Notes: generated from the letters alone by a model not told the origin. A DNA stretch of 64,000 nt from Cordilura impudica (GCA_963682025.1 OY821522.1:25721253-25785252); one strand, 5' to 3'. Counted from the first letter of the stretch, positions 44,184 through 55,965 are shown. Numbers and translations are program-made.

Positions 44184-45669
44184 CCAAAAAAATTAAGATC
44201 GTTCAGTAAATCTTCCTGTGCATGATCTGTTGTTATGGAACTATTTTTCTCGGTTTCGAGATCATCAGGTGAATGCTCGAACATTTCAAGTACGCTGTTG
44301 GTAAATTCCTTATAATATTCGTCCATTTCTGTTATCCCCCCAACTGCGCCTTCTTCTTGGGCATATTCACAATCTAGTGGAGCCTGGTCTAATTGCCGCT
44401 GAGTTGCCTCATTGTTGGTTACCACATGAAAATTCCTTTGGAGTTTGTTGATTGGACCTTGAAATGAGCCGCCAGCTGGTCTCTTAGAAACTTGGTTAAC
44501 TGGTGGTCTGTTCATATAATTAATGTGCCTTGATTGGATAGATCTATCCACGTCCATAGGTTCTACTCTAGGAGTTGGTTTTTGATAATTTGGTGTTGAA
44601 TATTGGGGTTTACTATATTGGTTCGAAAAACCGATTTGGTTTCCTTGATTAAATTGTGGTCTTGGGCTAAAATTTTGATAACCGGTTGGCCTAAAAATTG
44701 TGTTACGAGTATAATTTGGGCTATAGTTTGGTATAGGACCATTACGGGGTGGCAATGGTGGTCTGTTATTTGTCATACCACCAACGTAAGCGAGCTCAGG
44801 AAAGAATTTCTGTCGATTTCCAAAAAATGAATTGGTTACTCCAATTCTATCTTTCTGGATACTACCTCTAGATATTTGTCCATGAGCGTAATTCATACGA
44901 AATGTCATATTATCCAATTTTAAACAAATATGTAATGCTTCGGGCAAAGAAGTTGGTTCACGCACGCTAAGCAAACGTGGAAGATCACCATTTAAACCTC
45001 TAACAAATGTATCCAGGGCTTTATCCCTGTAAGTATTTGTCATTGAGCGAAGGCTTCCTTCGTCTAGATTTAAACATGATACTTTATCAAGTATCAGCGA
45101 AAGATGTTGATAGACAGCTTGATAAAATTCGGTTATACTCCTATTGCTCTGACACAAAACTGTCATTTGATATTCTAAAGTGCCGATATCTCTCTTATCG
45201 GAATAGTGCATCATTAGACATTTCTTCATTCGAGGCCAACCTAAGGGTATTCTATACGACTCTAATGCAGTATCTGCATCGCCAGTAATTTTCGTCCTTA
45301 TAGTATGTAAAATTGCATAATATCGTCCTGTTCCCTTAAGGCTGGAGTAAAGGTCTAACACTCTGTCGACGGATTTTCGCCAGGAGTTGAACTCACCTGG
45401 TTTTCCAGAAAATTCCCTAAGTGATTTTATTATGCCTGGGACTTTGTCTAATTCTCCTAATTCTGTCGTAACTGCACCTATGGGTTGGTCAAAACCTCGT
45501 CTGAGAGATAATCTGAAGGCGTTTTCAAAGCTTCGTTAATTATTTCAATAATCTGGTTCCTCTGAATTTCGTTTAGTCCAGTTACGTTTTTGGCTGTTGT
45601 CCGACTTGTAGACACTGACAGTGTCCTACTCAGTCTGTCCGAGAGTTGTTCAATTGTTTCGTCAGGCAT
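44180..45669 (-). pseudogene. gag: Errantivirus gag, copy 2
   Basis: The start (45669-45478) reads MPDETIEQLSDRLSRTLS and a frameshift near 45485 leads to LDKVPGIIKSLREFSG, then the long frame 45361-44180. That frame has the capsid-like segment KALDTFVRGLNGDLPRLLSV with PTSLPEALHICLKLDN, a Pro/Asn/Arg-rich nucleocapsid-like part and an acidic C-terminus. Like other errantivirus Gags it has no CCHC knuckle. It stops at 44180-44182, six bases after a T7 slippery run. Confidence 0.85.
44186..44192 (-). promoter_or_regulatory. Candidate -1 ribosomal frameshift site (T TTT TTT)
   Basis: Seven T residues on the coding strand lie in the gag register as AAT-TTT-TTT, giving the slippery heptamer T TTT TTT. 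A -1 slip enters the protease frame, which is open to DTG and beyond, while the zero frame stops two codons later. No downstream pseudoknot was assessed. Confidence 0.7.
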
Positions 45670-46833
45670 TTTGTTTCAAGGAGAAAATTGGATTGTTAAA
45701 TTTTAAAAATCAGGTCTTATTATTTTTATTATTTTTTTTTTTTTAATACAAGAAGAAATTTTGATTGTTAAAGTAAATTTAAAAATCAGGTCTTATTATT
45801 TTCAAAAAAAAATACAACTAAAATTTAATTATTATTATCAAAAATAGAATGAAAAAAAGTCTTTTTAGAGGATTAAAATTTAATTTGGTCACTATTTTTC
45901 TTTTCTTCTCTTATTTTTTAAATGTTATTTTATATAAAATTATTCTTACATTAATAACAGCATCTCGTACTTTGATGATTACTGGAGCTTACTCTGGTAG
46001 TGTTCAGCTTTCTCGTACTTCGATGATTACACGAACTTAATTAGTTGATGAATTTTCAGCTATTATTTTAATTAGTTTTTTCTTTCTAGTCTTAAAAAAA
46101 AAATTTTTGTTTTAGTTTGGTGTCTTTTGAAAAAAATTATTTTTTTTTAATATTATAAATTAATTTAATTGTTCACTAAATTATTTTAGTGCTTAGTTAA
46201 TAGTATTTTTTTATTTTTACTTTTAATTTGGAGTTCACTTTTTTATTATTTTTACTTAGTTGTTACTAATTTTCTAATTTTTTTATAATAGTCTTTTTCA
46301 CCTTTTCTATAGTTTAGTTTACGCAATATTTTTGTTTTTATTTATTAAATGTTTTTTTTTTTTTTAATTGTTTTTTTACTTTATTTTTGAAGTAGTCTTT
46401 TTAAGCTCTTAAAAATTTTTATCTATTTTTATTTTTCTATTTGCTACAGTCACTGTTTTCAATTAAGTTTTTATATATTTTTTCTTATTCTTTTTATTTA
46501 TTTTGTTTTAAGTATTTATTTAATTTTCACTTTCCAAATTTTCTTTAATTAAAAATTTTACTGTCACCATTATTTTTAAATTTTTTATTCGAAAATATTT
46601 ATTTTACTGTTAGAATTTTAGTTACTATTTTTTTATATTTTTACTGTTCATTTAGAAAATTTTATTTTTGATATTATTTCTTATTTTTCAAAACTTATAA
46701 TTACTTTATTATTCACTACGCGAATTTAACAACGCGTGCTTACCGAGCTGCGACTTCACGTACTTTTGAACTACTAGGGCACTTGGTAAGGCTAGACTTT
46801 TTTCGAATGTACCGGAGGACCTTTATCCTGCAG
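45670..46833 (-). other. Errantivirus leader, T-rich on the plus strand
   Basis: About 1.16 kb between primer site and gag start, A-rich in the element's direction, without coding capacity. A 35-40-bp segment near 45700 (AAAATCAGGTCTTATTATTT) recurs near 45780. Two related phrases with TCGTACTTYGATGATTAC occur near 45965-46030. Confidence 0.65.
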
Positions 46834-46851
46834 GTCCCTGCTCGGGCGCCA
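46834..46851 (-). other. Primer-binding site, tRNA-Lys type
   Basis: On the minus strand TGGCGCCCGAGCAGGGAC, with its first T being the last LTR base. It fits the 3' end of a tRNA-Lys, the primer class used by gypsy-like errantiviruses. Confidence 0.82.
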
Positions 46852-47035
46852 ATTAAATTCCTTGATGAATTTTTGTTTAAAAAAATTAATTGTTGTGCGC
46901 TGATGGCGATGTTGAAATAACTGTTTGTTGGTTTTACAGAAGACGCAACGTCAGCTTGAGAACTAATTTTGGTATTTTTTATGTGTGTTGTTGTTGTCAG
47001 CGAAATATTTATTTTAAATGTATTTTATGTTAACT
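46851..47035 (-). repeat. Errantivirus 5' LTR, copy 2 (185 bp, internally deleted)
   Basis: It keeps both LTR ends but joins GCGCTGATGGCGA directly to TGTTGAAATAACTG, losing about 330 bp present in the copy 1 LTR. The core promoter region is probably within the lost part. The LTR end and primer site remain intact. Confidence 0.88.
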
Positions 47036-47039
47036 TACA

Positions 47040-47395
47040 TAGTTGACATCACTGTAACTACCGTTAGTTTTGTCTTCATATTTATTGTTGTTATTGGCTT
47101 CGGCTAATAGTTGAACACTGCGTATAAGTCCAGCATGGTGGGTGATGAGAGGTTTTATATTTTCGACATAATATCCAGATTTTTTTGACAATGCTAAGTG
47201 CTTATGTGGTGCGATGGAAACATTCTACGCTATCAGACCCATAACTGTGAGTTCGATTCCAATTTTTTATAATTTTTTTTTTTTTGAATTTTAATTATAT
47301 AGAATTCAAATTTTTTTTATTATACACTAGAGGACCCCTGCTGCTCCGCAGCATTATATTATATTATATTAATTTTTATAATATAATACCAAAAT
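47040..47395. other. Right flank of provirus
   Basis: Beyond the TACA duplication no gene is visible. It contains a tRNA-like segment (47197-47261), a T-run and a short ATATT repeat near 47355. Confidence 0.5.
47197..47261 (+). other. tRNA-like segment (SINE or tRNA pseudogene)
   Basis: A box A-like TGGTGCGATGG (47206-47216) and a good B box GAGTTCGATTCC (47249-47260) are spaced as in a tRNA, with CAT where the anticodon would fall (47240-47242), followed by a T-rich tail. The 3' acceptor strand and CCA-side pairing are missing. It could be the head of a SINE. Confidence 0.4.
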
Positions 47396-47615
47396 TTGCC
47401 AAGAGAAGTTAACGTACAGTAATGCCAAAATATGCCAAGAGAAGTTAACGTACAGTAAAAGTAAATTTGATTGTCCACGCATAACTTTCCTCAAACCCAA
47501 CGAATTTGCCAAGAGAAGTTAACGTACAGTAATGCCAAAATATGCCAAGATAAGTTAACGTACAGTAAAAGTAAAGTTGATTCTCCACGCATAACTTCCC
47601 TCAAACCCAACGAAT
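47396..47615. repeat. 110-bp tandem repeat, two units
   Basis: Units start at 47396 and 47506 with TTGCCAAGAGAAGTTAACG. Each contains the GAAGTTAACGTACAGTA phrase twice and then GTCCACGCATAACTT or its variant. The second unit differs by a few bases. Confidence 0.85.
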
Positions 47616-47962
47616 TTAAGCAGTTACGCTCAAAAGAAGGAACTTGATGCACTGAGTGTTCTTAGACCTATGTCAACAGCCTACGTTAATTAGAACTCTA
47701 GTTATAGAGGTTTGAGAGAAGAAAAATATTGAAAAAAATCTTGAATGCAAAGTTTATTCATAAATTCTTTTAATATATAAGATATGTGGAAATACCCAAT
47801 AATTTATATTAAGATGTGTTGCATACATAGGTATGTAAACGATTTATATTTTTGTAGGCATGTTTATCTTGCTTATTTTGGCAGCCATGTGATTACAATA
47901 TTACATACGTATGTAAGTTTGTATTTAATCACACCTAGTTTGTAAGTCGTTATCGTCATCAC

Positions 47963-50146
47963 CAGTGATGCCAGACGAAATTTTTGAAAATCCCTACGTT
48001 TCTCAAAAAAATTCCCTTTTTCTCCCTACACCCAAATTTTTTTCCTTACATTTTTCCCTACGCTATAAATTCATTTATTTTAATAAAAAAAATAGTTTTT
48101 AAACAAAAGTAAATTTTATTTACATTTTATACATTAATTCAGGTACAATTTATGTATTTATAAAGAAATAACCAAAAAAAATATTGTTTTTAATTTCATT
48201 AAAAAAAAAAAAACGGTTAAAAAGATATTTCCAAAAGAAAATAACACAAAAATAAAATAAAAACTAAAAATAAAAAGTTAACATTAAAAGTGCAGTATAA
48301 AAAATAGCTAGTTATAAAGTACCTTAGAGTTCATTCTTTTAAAATGACTAGTTGTACACTTAAAACTTATGCAGTTCATTGTATTTGACTGTAAGTGAGA
48401 TCTGATTATACAAATTGAGTTTAAAACTTTGTGGTTTAATTTGTTCCTCTTTTTTGTTCGAACATCTGTTACTAAATAAAATATTCTTTCAGCATCCGCA
48501 TTAGCATGTGGTAAAGCCAATAAAATTTTGACCAATTTAGCAAAGTTTGGAAAAAATAAAGTCTCATTAAAGTTTTTGGATTTACAAATATTAGACCAAA
48601 ATTGCTCCACGTCTAGTTTAGATAAACACAGCTTCTCATGGTCGGAGAAATTGTATTCCAATGTTAACCACTCCTGTGTTAGATTGTTAATATCAATATT
48701 AAATTTTTGGCACAGTAATTTAAATTTAAAAACATTTTTATTTATACCACCAATGGCTGCTTCTGGGCTCAAAAACTCCATTTCTTTAAAAATTAAATCA
48801 TCCTTTAAAGGAAGTCTTCTTTGGGTTTCCTCAAGAGCCGTTATGTAGAATTTAAAACAGTCAGATTTTATTTGGTTTGCACTTTGCTGTGGAAAACTTT
48901 TCAATAGCTCTTCGCATTCATTTCCAACGTAAATTTTGACCTAGCTTAAAAAAAATTTTCAATGACTCAGAATGGAGGGCATGAACTAACGGCCTTTTAG
49001 ATTGGAAAAGTGCATTTAGCGAATTAAAATAGTTTAACACATATTTTAAAAAAAGCAAATATGCTTTGTTGCATTCGTTTGTCAATTCATTTAATATTAA
49101 ATCGGCCGATTTAAGTTTGTCTTGAGTAGATGCGTATTTAAAATATTCTAACAAAACATGCCAATTTTCCAAATTTCTTTCGACACATTTCCGATGTGAT
49201 AGCCATCTGGTTGCTGATGTTCGAAGTATTTTTCTTTTTTCAGCATTAAGAATTTCCTGGAATTCTTCCAATTGACAACATCGTTTAGAACTTCCCGAAA
49301 TATATGTTCCTATTTGTCTTATCAAATCCTCGGGTGCTCTTGGCAACATTAAACACGATTTGTTTGCAATGATGGCAGCTGAGTGGCATATGCATTTAAT
49401 TGTAATAACATCTGGATTGTCAGCTAGAAGTCTTGATGCAAAAGAGTTATACTGGCCGACCATTACGCTGGCACCGTCACAGCACAAACCAATTATATTT
49501 TTATATGGAATTCCATAGCTTAAAATGGTTGTTTTAAATTTGTTATACAGTGAATCGGCAGTGCAATCTGATCCAAAGTGTAGTAAATCCAATAGCTGAA
49601 CTATCGTTCTTTCTTGTTGCTCATCAAAATATCTGACAAGAACACACATTGTTTTTTGTGAGGCAACATCTGTGCTTTCATCAACTAGTACCGAAAACAT
49701 ATTACTTTTTAAATTTTGTATTAACTTTTCCTTTTCTTCACTTGCCAAAACATTTTGCATACTTTGTGTACATTTGGTTCTACCTAATTGGCAATCTTTT
49801 AATATTTTAGAATCTGGAACAATGTCCTTTAAAAGCGGTATTAAATGCTCTATTATTTGTATTGCTACATTATGTTCAGCAAAAAAAAGGCATATCCGAA
49901 TCTCAAAGTTTGTAACACCACTGTTTTTGTCAGAGACTTTTTTGGCAAAAAAAAGAATCCATTTTTGTTATTGTATTTATTGCGGTAACTAGCTTTTTAT
50001 GAATCTTGGTTGCAGCATGTTTTATAAGATCTGACTTTCCACAATTAAGGATTTTGTCATAGGCCTTACACTTGCATTTCCCCACGCTTCAAAATTTTCA
50101 AAAAATCCCTATAAAAAGGGAAAATTCCCTAGATCTGACACCACTG
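47963..50146 (-). mobile_element. hAT transposon with perfect 8-bp target duplication
   Basis: Termini CAGTGATGCCAGA and (inverse) CAGTGGTGTCAGA, 2184 bp, flanked on both sides by GTCATCAC (47955-47962, 50147-50154). Subterminal CCCTAC and TTTTCCC blocks occur at both ends. It encodes a broken transposase on the minus strand. Confidence 0.93.
48308..50090 (-). pseudogene. hAT transposase
   Basis: N-terminal atypical zinc finger KCKCKAYDKIL with SDLIKHAATKIHKK near 50070, then NVAIQIIEHLIPLLKDIVPD. The main frame (to 48918) has LVDESTDVASQK with the first catalytic Asp, GLCCDGASVMVGQ with a second, CICHSAAI, ATRWLSHRKC. After a frameshift near 48911 the last frame (48904-48308) holds LLALPHANADAERIF and RNKLNHKVLNSICIIR, the hATC dimerisation domain. 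It resembles the family from which ZNF862/ZMYM-type host proteins derive. No clean ATG was found at the N-terminus. Confidence 0.87.
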
Positions 50147-50256
50147 GTCATCACTTTGAGTGGACTCAACGCTAAATTGATACTTTTAGAAAATATCAAT
50201 TTAGGGTCGAGTCGACTCAATGTGATGACTTCAAAGTGACGACGACGATGACTTAC

Positions 50257-50499
50257 AGAATAGAGGTGAATATTAAGAGCACTTACCTGTAATATATATA
50301 ACTATATATAATTATTACTACATACATATACTCGTATTTATATAAAATAGGTTACTGGATACATAGAACAAATTAAAAAATATGCATTTTAATTTCCTTA
50401 TACATATGTATGTATTCTATTATTTGACGCATCTTTGTCATTTTTTTTTTAAATTGTAGTGAGCATATGGCATGTAGTATTAAATAAAAAAATATACGG
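50257..50499. other. AT-rich spacer
   Basis: No features seen apart from short CATACATA-type repeats. Confidence 0.5.
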
Positions 50500-50826
50500 C
50501 AAACCCGGACCACAAACCGATGACCCAATGTTTCTCAGTTTAGCTCGCATATCCCTGGACTGACTAAATTGCTTATACTGTTGAGTTTGTATTTATTAGT
50601 AAAAAGTGATGTTTTTCTCAATTTCTTGGATTTGTCATCTAAACATAAATCTATAATTTGTCGTCTTCCAATAAAAATATTTTACAATATTTTTCTGGGC
50701 AGATAAATAATTACAATTAACTTTAATACTAATATTACAATATTTATGTTTTTTATTTTTATATAATAATGCAATGTTTGTAGAAAAATTTTTTTGATCA
50801 AGGCAGTGAGTGAGTCATCGTAGTTA
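50500..50826 (-). other. Flank shared with Tpi pseudogene A
   Basis: Diverged counterpart of 20640-20890 (TTTCTCAGTTTAGCTCGCAT, GTTGAGTTTGTATTTAT, CAATATTTTTCTGGGC). On the coding strand it lies downstream of the Tpi stop codon. Confidence 0.6.
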
Positions 50827-51252
50827 TTACTTTCTGGCATTAGTAATTTCAATAAATTCTGGTTTGACTAAAATACCTCCTACTAAGAAACCATTATTAT
50901 CGGGTTGAGCAATCAATCCTTTGCAATTGTGACTTAGCCACTATATTGAATGAGAAGTGAATCAGAAACTAGAGATTTTTTCACTCAGACTTTTGCACAG
51001 ATAGGCATGAACTTATTGAGCCGTTTGGGGTGTGGTCTTTTTACCAGTACCAATATTGCAGTCCTTAATGGTCTCTGAATAAGTTGCCATTTCGGCGGCA
51101 ACCACTTTTCCGCTGTTTCCATCTTCAAGTTCATCCAATTTTTAACCAATGCACGCGATGACACTGAGTACTTCAGTCGAAGCATAGGCAGCCTTATCGT
51201 CTAAATTCATCGGATGCATTAAAAACGACGACGTTCAGATTGACCCAAAATT
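50827..51252 (-). pseudogene. Tpi: Triosephosphate isomerase pseudogene B
   Basis: 51252-51224 encodes ILGQSERRR, the Tpi ILGHSERR block with the catalytic His replaced by Gln. Then DDKAAYASTEVLSVIACIG, KLDELEDGNSGKVVAAEMAT, YSETIKDCN and IGTGKKTTPQTAQ follow, but the part between with the catalytic Glu is missing. VHAYLCKSLSEK, then after a break [18 protein letters not shown] and [14 protein letters not shown] with a stop at 50827-50829 give the normal C-terminus. The N-terminal third is lost. It overlaps copy A only in the middle; the flanks of both are related. Confidence 0.83.
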
Positions 51253-51544
51253 AAATTCCGATTTTCAGATTTTCTGCACTTAGGGGTTTAACAATGAAAT
51301 GGCTTCTGTGAAAAATATTGTTTGTGAGGTGAGGTGAAAATATTTGCACCATTTTAGAGTTATATAGATTGAACAGGGTTGCATATTTTTGTATTCTTGT
51401 GTATTTTTCGTATTGCATATTGCAAATATGTGTTAGCATACATCATTTGTTATACAACACAAAGTATTTACAACTTTTTCAATCTGCAGATATTTCCAGA
51501 TATTAATATTAAAAAAAGAGCAAAATTGAAAATATTTCTTTTAT
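51253..51544. other. Upstream flank of Tpi pseudogene B
   Basis: 51265-51475 corresponds to 21310-21480 (AGATTTTCTGCACTTAGGGG, AATGAAATGGCTTCTGTG, TTTGCACCATTTTAG). No gene is supported in the rest; the frame at 51379-51795 is AT-driven. Confidence 0.5.
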
Positions 51545-52141
51545 TTGAATTAGCCAGTAATTTTTCATTTTCCATTTTCATCTTTCAATTTTCGTTTTTC
51601 CATTTTCCATTGTTAATTTTTCAATTTTCATTAGGGATTTTATATGTATATTCTTTCACATTGGGGATTTTTTTTTATTATATCGTGATAACGATAAAAA
51701 AAATATGTGGCAATACTACTAACATAGCTCATTTTTTGTGGCTTTTTTTTTTGACCTGTGAATGTTTTTGTACAACTATTATGTTCAACCACTAAAATAT
51801 TACAACAAACACACTGGGTTTTATGTTTTTTTTAGTGGTATCTACATAGTTTTGCTCGTATCTAAGCACAATGATGCCCGATTTAACCCATTTTAAATAC
51901 CAACCTGCTGGGAATTATGGCAAATGATATTATTGTAACCTTACCCCGTTAGATGGGGTTTTTGTGAATGAGCGTGATTTCAACAGACAGACGGACAGAC
52001 GGACATCGCTATATCGACTCGAGCTGTGATAAGGATCAAGAATATATGTACTTTATGGGGTCAGAAATAAGTTTTTCGATGTGCTACAAACGGAATGACA
52101 AACCTATATATACCCTCTGCCACTGACGTGTGGAGGGTATA
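51545..52141 (-). mobile_element. DINE-1-like element with short heptamer block
   Basis: Its 5' end TATACCCTCCACACGTCAG (minus) is at 52141. It has the GTCCGTCTGTCCGTC block (about 51985-52000), the body shared with 446-930, and on the left (51550-51640) a short block of TTTTCCA/TTTTCAA heptamers. It lies one base from the 3' end of the next copy, in the same orientation. Confidence 0.78.
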
Positions 52142-52199
52142 ACAAGTAAGAGTGTTAAATTCGGCTGTGCCGAATTTTTTGATACCCTCCACCTGAGTC

Positions 52200-52570
52200 T
52201 TTAATTTTTAATTTTTGATTTTTAATTTTTAATTTTTAATTTTTAATTTTTAATTTTTAATTTTTAATTTTTAATTTTTAATTTTTAATTTCTAATTTTT
52301 AAATTTTAATTTTTAATTTCTAATTTTTAATTGTTTATTTTTAATTTTTAATTTTTAATTTTTAAATTTTAATTTTTAAATTTTAATTTTTAATTTTTAA
52401 TTTTTAATTTTTAATTTTTAATTTTTAATTTTTAATTTTTAATATTTAATTTTTAGTTTTTAATTTTTAGTTTTTATTTTTTAGTTTTTAATTTTTAATT
52501 TATAATTTATAATTTATAATTTTTAATTTTTAATTATTAATTTTCAATTTTTAATATTTAATTTTTAATT
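52200..52570. repeat. (TTTTTAA)n heptamer array
   Basis: The same heptamer as 1-372, inverse, with variants such as TTTTTAG and a few six-base units. It adjoins the 3' end of its host DINE. Confidence 0.93.
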
Positions 52571-53023
52571 TTTGTTTTTTCCATTTTTGATTATTCATTT
52601 TTCAATTTTCATTTTCCAATTTCCATTTTTAATTTTTCATTTTCAATTTTTCAATTTTCAGTATTCAATTTTCCATTTCCCATTTTTCAATTTTCATTTT
52701 CAATTTTCCATTTTTCAATTTTCATTTTCCATTTTTCATTTTCAATTTTTAATTTTTGAATTTTCATTTTCCATTTTTCAATTTTCATTTTCCGTTTTGC
52801 GTTTTCCATTTTTAATTTTTCATTTTTCAATTTTCATGTTCCATTTTCCATTTTTCATTTTCCAATTTCCATTTTTAATTTTTCAATTTTCAATTTTCAT
52901 TTTTCATTTTCCATTTTTCAATATTCATTTTTCAGTTTCCATTTTCCATTTTTCAATTTTCAGTTTACATTTTTCATATTTATTTTCCATTTTCCATTTT
53001 TAATTTTTCAATTTTCAATTTTC

Positions 53024-53055
<32 letters not shown>

Positions 53056-53085
53056 TCCATTTTTCATTTTCCATTTTTCATTTTC

Positions 53086-53118
<33 letters not shown>

Positions 53119-53194
53119 TCCATTTTTCATTTTCCATTCTCCATTTTTCATTTTCTATTTTCCATTTTTCATTTCCAATTTTTATTTTTCAATT
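52571..53194. repeat. TTTTCMA-type heptamer array, heterogeneous
   Basis: Units are mostly TTTTCAA, TTTTCAT, TTTTCCA and TTTTTCA in mixed order with a 7-bp phase. Translated frames look like Phe/Ile/His-rich proteins but are only repeat artefacts. Confidence 0.88.
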
Positions 53195-55965
53195 TTCTTT
53201 TTTCATTTTACATTTTACATTTTACATTTTACATTTTACATTTTACAATTTACATTTTACATTTTACATTTACATTTTACATTTTACATTTTACATTTTA
53301 CATTTAACATTTTACATTTTACATTTTACATTTAACATTTTACATTTTACATTTTACATTATGCATTTTACATTTTACATTTTACATTTTACATTTTACA
53401 TTTTACATTTTACATTTTACATTTTACATTTTACATTTTACATTTTACATTTTACATTTTACATTTTACATTTTACATTTTACATTTTACATTTTACATT
53501 TTACATTTTACATTTTACATTTTACATTTTACATTTTACATTTTACATTTTACATTTTACATTTTACATTTTACATTTTACATTTTACATTTTACATTTT
53601 ACATTTTACATTTTACATTTTACATTTTACATTTTACATTTTACATTTTACATTTTACATTTTACATTTTACATTTTACATTTTACATTTTACATTTTAC
53701 ATTTTACATTTTACATTTTACATTTTACATTTTACATTTTACATTTTACATTTTACATTTTACATTTTACATTTTACATTTTACATTTTACATTTTACAT
53801 TTTACATTTTACATTTTACATTTTACATTTTACATTTTACATTTTACATTTTACATTTTACATTTTACATTTTACATTTTACATTTTACATTTTACATTT
53901 TACATTTTACATTTTACATTTTACATTTTACATTTTACATTTTACATTTTACATTTTACATTTTACATTTTACATTTTACATTTTACATTTTACATTTTA
54001 CATTTTACATTTTACATTTTACATTTTACATTTTACATTTTACATTTTACATTTTACATTTTACATTTTACATTTTACTTTTATATTTTACATTTTACAT
54101 TTTACATTTTACATTTTACATTTTACATTTTAAATTTTACATTTTACATTTTACATTTTACATTTTACATTTTACATTGTACATTGTACATTTTACATTT
54201 TACATTTTACATTTTACATTTTTCATTTTACATTTTACATTTTACATTTTACATTTTACATTTTACATTTTACATTTTACATTTTAAATTTACATTTTAC
54301 ATTTTACATTTTACATTTTACATTTTACATTTAACATTTAACATTTTACATTTTACATTTTACATTTTACATTTTACATTTTACATTTTACATTTTACAT
54401 TTTACATTTTACATTTTACATATTACATTTTACATTTTACATTTTACATTTTACATTTTACATTTTACATTTTACATATTACATTTTACATTTTACATTT
54501 TACATTTTACATTTTACATTTTACATTTTACATTTTACATTTTACATTTACATTTTACATTTTACATTTTACATTTAACATTTAACATTTAACATTTAAC
54601 ATTTTACATTTTACATTTTACATTTTACATTTTACATTTTACATTTTACATTTTACATTTTACATTTTACATTTTACATTTTACATTTTACATTTTACAT
54701 TTTACATTTTACATTTTACATTTTACATTTTACATTTTACATTTTACATTTTACATTTTACATTTTACATTTTACATTTTACATTTTACATTTTACATTT
54801 TACATTTTACATTTTACATTTTACATTTTACATTTTACATTTTACATTTTACATTTTACATTTTACATATTACATTTTACATTTTACATTTTACATTTTA
54901 CATTTTACATTTTACATTTTACATTTTACATTTTACATTTTACATTTTACTATTTACATTTTACATTTTACATTTTACACTTTACATTTTACATTTTACA
55001 TTTTACATTTTACATTTTACATTTTACATTTTACATTTTACATTTTACATTTTACATTTTACATTTTACATTTTACATTTTACATTTTACATTTTACATT
55101 TTACATTTTACATTTTACATTTTGCATTTTACATTTTACATTTTACATTTTACATTTTACATTTTACATTTTACATTTTACATTTTACATTATACATTTT
55201 ACATTTTACATTTTACATTTTACATTTTACATTTTACATTTTACATTTTACATTTTACATTTTACATTTTACATTTTACATTTTACATTTTACATTTTAC
55301 ATTTTACATTTTACATTTTACATTTTACATTTTACATTTTACATTTTACATTTTACATTTTACATTTTACATTTTACATTTTACATTTTACATTTTACAT
55401 TTTACATTTTACATTTTACATTTTACATTTTACATTTTACATTTTACATTTTACATTTTACATTTTACATTTTACATTTTACATTTTACATTTTACATTT
55501 TACATTTTACATTTTACATTTTACATTTTACATTTTACATTTTACATTTTACATTTTACATTTTACATTTTACATTTTACATTTTACATTTTACATTTTA
55601 CATTTTACATTTTACATTTTACATTTTACATTTTACATTTTACATTTTACATTTTACATTATACATTTTATATTTTACATTTTACATTTTACATTTTACA
55701 TTTTACATTTTACATTTTACATTTTACATTTTACATTTTACATTTTACATTTTACATTTTACATTTTACATTTTACATTTTACATTTTACATTTTACATT
55801 TTACATTTTACATTTTACATTTTACATTTTACATTTCACATTTTACATTTTACATTTTACATTTGATATTTTACATTTTACATTTTACATTTTACATTTT
55901 ACATTTTACATTTTACATTTTACATTTTACATTTTACATTTTACATTTTACATTTTACATTTTAC
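53195..55965. repeat. (TTTTACA)n heptamer satellite, about 390 units
   Basis: Very homogeneous 7-bp array of about 2.77 kb with sparse variants (ATTTACA, TTTAACA near 54330 and 54575, TTTTGCA near 53360 and 55123). Because 7 is not a multiple of 3, long open frames repeat every 21 bp; the 308- and 322-residue frames have no biological support. Confidence 0.97.

Larger units (their letters stand above)
39055..47035 (-). mobile_element. Errantivirus provirus copy 2, both LTRs, TACA target duplication
   Basis: A 7981-bp gypsy-type element on the minus strand flanked by TACA at 39051-39054 and 47036-47039. Order in its own direction: 5' LTR (internally deleted), tRNA-Lys-type primer site, A-rich leader, gag, protease-RT-RNaseH-IN, env, polypurine tract, 3' LTR. 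All genes are damaged by stops, frameshifts or substitutions, and the 5' LTR lacks about 330 bp, so it should be inert. Confidence 0.92.
47942..50256. mobile_element. Palindromic MITE split by a hAT insertion
   Basis: GTAAGTCGTTATCGTCATC at 47942 pairs, with mismatches, with the reverse of the segment ending GATGACTTAC at 50256. Between 50147 and 50256 the arms around ATTGATA/TATCAAT (50185-50210) close as a hairpin. Joining the outer parts across the hAT gives an element of about 120 bp that is one long imperfect palindrome. Confidence 0.6.
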
